Below, one piece after another: positions 60,678 through 64,000 of a stretch of DNA of 64,000 nucleotides. The stretch covers positions 372,001-436,000 of the forward strand of contig NZ_BHXQ01000002.1 of the NCBI RefSeq assembly GCF_003990915.1, written 5' to 3'. Every line of letters starts with the position of its first letter. Position 1 is the stretch's first letter. Both the position numbers and the translations under genes were made by a program. The notes below the pieces were generated by a model. It was given only the letters and a program-made list of their open reading frames with translations, made no database searches and had not been told where the DNA came from. This stretch comes from Chryseotalea sanaruensis. GTDB lineage: Bacteria > Bacteroidota > Bacteroidia > Cytophagales > Cyclobacteriaceae.

Positions 60678-61286
60678 ATGCGTTTTCCATTTCTTCTCTT
60701 TTTTACTTCCTTCAGTCTCCTAGCATCTGCTCAAACTAATCATAAGCAGGATGTTAAAAATTTTCAAGTCGAACTAAACGCGGAATATAAAGATTCAAAG
60801 AAGTCACCCCTTGATGCTAAAAGTAGAAAGAAGTTTAAGAAGCACGATTTCTTCCCTATCGATTCTGTTTATAGAGTTACAGCTGCACTTAACATTACCG
60901 AAAACACACCATTTTTTAAAATGCCTACAACTGGCGACCGCTTGCCACAATACAGAAAGTATGGGGATATTGTTTTTACATTAAAAGGAAACAGCTATAC
61001 ACTACCTGTTTACCAGTCGTATGATTTAATGCGTCTGCCTGCTTACAAAGATTATCTCTTTCTTCCTTTTACCGATTTAACCAACGGCAACACCTCTTAC
61101 GAAGGCGGGCGTTACATTGAGTTACGTTTACCCAAAACTGGAAATACGATAGTAGTAGATTTTAACAAAGCCTATAATCCTTATTGTGCCTATAATCTTA
61201 CCTACTCATGTCCTATTGTACCAGCTGAAAATCATCTTGATTTACATATTGATTCAGGGGTGCGTTATCTTAAAAAGAAAAACTAA
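60678..61286 (+). CDS. DUF1684-family exported protein
   Basis: 202 residues with signal peptide MRFPFLLFFTSFSLLASA. The DUF1684 body: FPIDSVYRVTAALNITENTP, YRKYGDIVFTLKGNSYTLPVYQS, DYLFLPFTDLTNG, TYEGGRYIELRLP and the diagnostic FNKAYNPYCAYNLTYSCPIVPAENHLDLHI with two Cys split around residue 170. It is exported; its role is unknown, though a metal- or nucleotide-handling role has been suggested for the family. It is convergent with the TMEM175 gene, 25 bases between stops. Confidence 0.88.
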   Translation: MRFPFLLFFTSFSLLASAQTNHKQDVKNFQVELNAEYKDSKKSPLDAKSRKKFKKHDFFPIDSVYRVTAALNITENTPFFKMPTTGDRLPQYRKYGDIVFTLKGNSYTLPVYQSYDLMRLPAYKDYLFLPFTDLTNGNTSYEGGRYIELRLPKTGNTIVVDFNKAYNPYCAYNLTYSCPIVPAENHLDLHIDSGVRYLKKKN

Positions 61287-61311
61287 GTACCCACTGCTAA
61301 ATTTAAACCTC

Positions 61312-61956
61312 TTACTCTACTGGCTTCTTCGTGGTTAGCATCTGGTTTTGTTTCTTTTTATACCGTCTATCCCCAATTGCTTGTAAAATAAATATTAAAA
61401 TAAAGACATATCGACTTGTGAAAGGAGCAAACGGAGCCAATACAATGGCAAATATGAATACAGCCGGAACAATTAGTGCTCTGTGTTTTGTCCATTTAAC
61501 AGTAGCCTCTCCTAGCAAATTTTTCAGGTCTTCTGTTTTAATAACGTGACTCATTAGCAAATAATTAAAGAAGCCAATCACGGCAATGTTCAAGCAGTAA
61601 AAGCTAAATGCGATATTGTCCATAAAACCATAGTTCGCATAGAGAGCCGTTGTAAAGGGCATTACCACCACAAAGAACAATAGCCAGATATTGTTCCACA
61701 CAAAACGATTACTCACCGTTTTAACATAAATACAGGTTGCCATGTGGGCCTTCCAAAATAAAGCCGTAACAATAAAACTGATGGCAAAACAGATAAAGTT
61801 TGGAATACGATTTAGTAATATTTCATCTATACCCAGGCTTTTTGCTTCGGCAAGAGAGGGCAGTTTTATTTCCAATACCAAAAGAGTCATGGCAATGGCA
61901 AATACTGCATCACTGAAGAAAATGGTTCTTTCGGGGGGAAATTTGTTGATAAACAT
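61312..61956 (-). CDS. TMEM175-family (DUF1211) potassium channel-like protein
   Basis: 214 residues. The family motif FFSDAVFAIAMTLLVLEI (with the FSDxxxAI signature) is on helix 1. There are about five to six hydrophobic segments in all. Prokaryotic TMEM175 proteins form tetrameric potassium channels with one repeat per chain. The conserved filter residues of helix 1 (Ile/Leu positions) are present. Leftward, with its own promoter in the gap to the TPR gene. Confidence 0.88.
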   Translation of the reverse strand: MFINKFPPERTIFFSDAVFAIAMTLLVLEIKLPSLAEAKSLGIDEILLNRIPNFICFAISFIVTALFWKAHMATCIYVKTVSNRFVWNNIWLLFFVVVMPFTTALYANYGFMDNIAFSFYCLNIAVIGFFNYLLMSHVIKTEDLKNLLGEATVKWTKHRALIVPAVFIFAIVLAPFAPFTSRYVFILIFILQAIGDRRYKKKQNQMLTTKKPVE

Positions 61957-62064
61957 TTATTCTTAAAAAATTACTAGCCCTTAAGTTATAGAAGTGTGTG
62001 ATAAGTCTCAACAGCTACCTGAATTATTCTTGTGGCTTTAACTATATTCGTAAACCGCTATACA

Positions 62065-63300
62065 ATGCTTCATTTTTCCATTCGCCATAAGCTGCTCATT
62101 TATTCACTCCTGATCCTTACATGGATAAATGCTCAGTCTCAAGTATCCAACCAAAAGGAAGAAGCAGCTACCCTTTTCGCTGCTGGGGAAAATGCTATGG
62201 ATAACCATAATTGGAAAGAAGCACTAAGAACATTAAACCACTGTCTTGAAATCGATCCTGCTTTTGCTGATGCATACTATGCTCGTGGACTGGTTAAGGA
62301 GCACTTTGAGCTATGGAATGAGGCTCTTACTGATTTCTCAATTCATTTAAGCTTTAAGCCTGATCATAACGAGGCAGTTTTTAAAAGAGCACAACTTCAC
62401 TATCGACTTAAACATTATTCATTGGCCAAAGAAGACTTCCTGAATCTTCTATCACTTCCTGTTGGTGAAACCTCTACAGTTTTCTTTGAGCAAGGAAGTT
62501 TTAAAGGAGGAGTCAACCAGATTTTCACTGCACAGGGAGGTAATAAGAAACGTATTTATAATTGGTTAGGCTTAACCGAGACTGCTCTTCATGAATATAC
62601 TCGGGCACTAATATTCTTCGATTCTGCCATTCGTCTATCACCAAACGACCCTGATCTTTATGTAAATAAAGGAATTGCTCATGAAAAGAATGGTGAGTTT
62701 AATAAAGCGAATTCTGCTTATGCTAAAGCATTGGAAATAAACCCAACACATGGACTAGCCTATTTTAATCTGCAGACACTTAGCTCAAAGCTTAATCAAA
62801 CACCATCAACCAATTTACTTGACTCTGCTATTGCTCATAATTCAAACCTGCCTTATCCGTATGCCGAAAGGGGATATTTGTATTTAAAGAATGGAGAATA
62901 TCGCCAAGCTTTGGTTGATTACAACCGTGCCATAGAGCTCAATCCCAAAGAAGCAGATTACTATTTAAACCGGGGAATCATTCATGAAAAACTCAAACAA
63001 TTTAAAGAAGCGTACAATGACTATTCCTTTGTAATTAAATTAGATGAAAGTTTGTCTTCTGCATGGTTAAACAGAGGTAATGTATTACTCAGGTTAAATA
63101 AAGAGAAGCTTGCTATTGAAGATTATAGTGCGGCAATAGCTTTTGAAAACGATTATGCTGCGGCCTACTACAATAGAGGCATTGCTTATTATCAATTGAA
63201 GCAATATGCAGAAGCTTGTAGTGATTTACGAATGGCAAAGCGCTTAGGCCAAGCGTTGTCTGAAGCACTTGAAAGAACGGTGTGTAGTGATAAGCCTTAA
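62065..63300 (+). CDS. Exported tetratricopeptide-repeat protein
   Basis: 411 residues from MLHFSIRHKLLIYSLLILTW, a signal sequence; the frame start at 62032 adds a poor leader. About eight TPR units are recognisable: WKEALRTLNHCLEIDPAFADAYYARG, WNEALTDFSIHLSFKPDHNEAV, FNKANSAYAKALEINPTHGLAY, YRQALVDYNRAIELNPKEADYY, FKEAYNDYSFVIKLDE and KLAIEDYSAAIAFENDYAAAYYNRG. TPRs mediate protein binding in the periplasm. It stands alone. Confidence 0.85.
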   Translation: MLHFSIRHKLLIYSLLILTWINAQSQVSNQKEEAATLFAAGENAMDNHNWKEALRTLNHCLEIDPAFADAYYARGLVKEHFELWNEALTDFSIHLSFKPDHNEAVFKRAQLHYRLKHYSLAKEDFLNLLSLPVGETSTVFFEQGSFKGGVNQIFTAQGGNKKRIYNWLGLTETALHEYTRALIFFDSAIRLSPNDPDLYVNKGIAHEKNGEFNKANSAYAKALEINPTHGLAYFNLQTLSSKLNQTPSTNLLDSAIAHNSNLPYPYAERGYLYLKNGEYRQALVDYNRAIELNPKEADYYLNRGIIHEKLKQFKEAYNDYSFVIKLDESLSSAWLNRGNVLLRLNKEKLAIEDYSAAIAFENDYAAAYYNRGIAYYQLKQYAEACSDLRMAKRLGQALSEALERTVCSDKP

Positions 63301-63414
63301 TTTTTTATTAAGCCCCAAAAAGCTTTCTGCTGATTCATTCTGTCTTGTTAACACAGGTCTGATTCGTCTGGATAGACGCTTTTAGTGTGTGCGGTTGTGT
63401 TGGTCAGGTTTTTT

Positions 63415-63430
63415 CATGACAAAGATCATG
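63415..63430. promoter_or_regulatory. FNR/CRP-like palindrome upstream of yceI
   Basis: CATGAC-AAAG-ATCATG, two half-sites with a four-base spacer and one mismatch to TGAT-N4-ATCA. It lies about 80 bases before the yceI start. The spacing fits a regulator of the FNR/CRP family, by analogy. Confidence 0.4.
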
Positions 63431-63437
63431 TTGTTCA

Positions 63438-63465
63438 CTAAGTAGCATCAATCTATGCTACTTAG
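63438..63465. repeat. Perfect 11-bp inverted repeat upstream of yceI
   Basis: CTAAGTAGCAT (63438-63448) and ATGCTACTTAG (63455-63465) flank a six-base loop. It lies 45 bases before the yceI ATG and has no T tract. It could be a second operator or a leader hairpin. Confidence 0.5.
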
Positions 63466-63510
63466 GACTGGCGTAATCTTGTCATGCAATTACACACAAA
63501 CACACACAAT

Positions 63511-64000
63511 ATGAGAACACAAACTAATTTTTTCGCAAAAGCACGCACGACCGCGACTTTCGCTTTGCTGCTCTCTCTGGTCGTTTCCGGATTCGCACAA
63601 GATGTTTACAAAACACAGAAAGCAAGTGTCTCCATTAAAGGCACTTCTACCATGCACGATTGGGAAATGAAGAGTGAAGCATTCAGCTGTCAATCATCTT
63701 TCACACTCGATAACAATAAAGTAAGCGGTGTAAAGTCTTTATCACTTTCCATTCCTGTTCAAACCTTAAAAAGCGGCAAGGGTGCAATGGATAAAAATGC
63801 ATACTCTGCTTTAAAGGCCGAAAGCCATAAGCAAATATCTTACACCATCAGCTCTACAAAGCTGGTTAGCGACAAATTGATTTGCACTGGTAATCTTACC
63901 ATAGCTGGTGTAACTAAACCCATGGATGTTGAGACTATCTGTTCTGTAAATGCGGACAACACGATAGCATGCAAAACAATCAAGAGTTTTAAAATGAGTG
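63511..64000 (+). CDS. YceI-family periplasmic lipid-binding protein (3' end cut by window edge)
   Basis: At least 163 residues from MRTQTNFFAKARTTATFALL, a signal peptide ending near FAQ. An ATG at 63484 is in frame but adds an unusual HTNTHN leader. The YceI lipocalin-like fold is recognisable by KASVSIKGTSTMHDWEMKSE, SLSIPVQTLKSGKGAMDKNAY, ALKAESHKQISYTIS and LTIAGVTKPMDVE. Such proteins bind isoprenoids or fatty acids in the periplasm. An FNR-like site and a hairpin lie upstream. The frame is open at the window edge. Confidence 0.9.
   Translation, partial: MRTQTNFFAKARTTATFALLLSLVVSGFAQDVYKTQKASVSIKGTSTMHDWEMKSEAFSCQSSFTLDNNKVSGVKSLSLSIPVQTLKSGKGAMDKNAYSALKAESHKQISYTISSTKLVSDKLICTGNLTIAGVTKPMDVETICSVNADNTIACKTIKSFKMS

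Overview
The window looks like a chromosomal segment of a member of the Bacteroidota, most likely order Cytophagales. The evidence is moderate-to-low GC, several promoters of the Bacteroidota type (TAnnTTTG at -7) placed just before start codons, almost no Shine-Dalgarno sequences, and typical families: OmpA/PD40 lipoproteins, CarboxypepD_reg TonB-type barrels, FtsX/MacB permeases without ATPases, DUF2911, DUF1684, a DksA-like protein lacking most zinc cysteines, and a GH2 enzyme. No transposase, phage module or CRISPR array was seen. Both window edges cut genes: an HtrA/DegP protease on the left and a YceI protein on the right.

Layout. 0-5 kb: HtrA protease, an RlmI-type rRNA methyltransferase, two small envelope proteins, a nitronate monooxygenase, and an AT-rich gap with three DnaA-box-like 9-mers. 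5-11.4 kb: two exported thioredoxin-fold proteins, a DksA-like protein with a histone-H1-like tail, ScpB overlapping a pseudouridine synthase with a long charged repeat tail, two exported unknowns and tRNA-Phe. 11.5-16.6 kb: a split membrane Fe-S/CCG oxidoreductase with a YegP-like gene inserted, a conserved unknown and an OmpA/PD40 lipoprotein. 16.7-21.9 kb: a GH2-GH53 fusion (beta-galactosidase plus endo-beta-1,4-galactanase) followed by a sodium/sugar symporter, forming a compact galactan-use locus. 21.9-25.9 kb: fumC, a coiled-coil/SPOR-like protein and recJ.

25.9-35.2 kb is read leftward: two FtsX-type permeases, pirin, an AlkB-like dioxygenase, a DinB protein, a GMC oxidoreductase, an 18-bp perfect hairpin and a tandem pair of paralogous exported unknowns. 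35.2-46.3 kb is mostly rightward: threonine dehydratase-lysA, an S9 peptidase with a VOC protein, recG, and a TonB-type barrel with an extra C-terminal domain. 46.4-51.5 kb: a glycine-rich membrane protein, a PadR-permease pair, an esterase and a membrane-anchored XRE regulator.

51.6-58.0 kb is a leftward fatty-acid beta-oxidation operon, marR-fadN-fadA-(four-helix-bundle gene)-fadE. All three junctions downstream of marR carry CAAC/GTTG repeats. At the fadA/fadE junction the two repeat arms lie on either side of a four-helix-bundle gene of the 23S rRNA intervening-sequence protein family. I regard this as the most interesting structure in the window. 58.2-64 kb: two universal stress proteins, DUF2911, DUF1684, a TMEM175 channel, a TPR protein and a YceI protein with an FNR-like palindrome and a perfect hairpin upstream.
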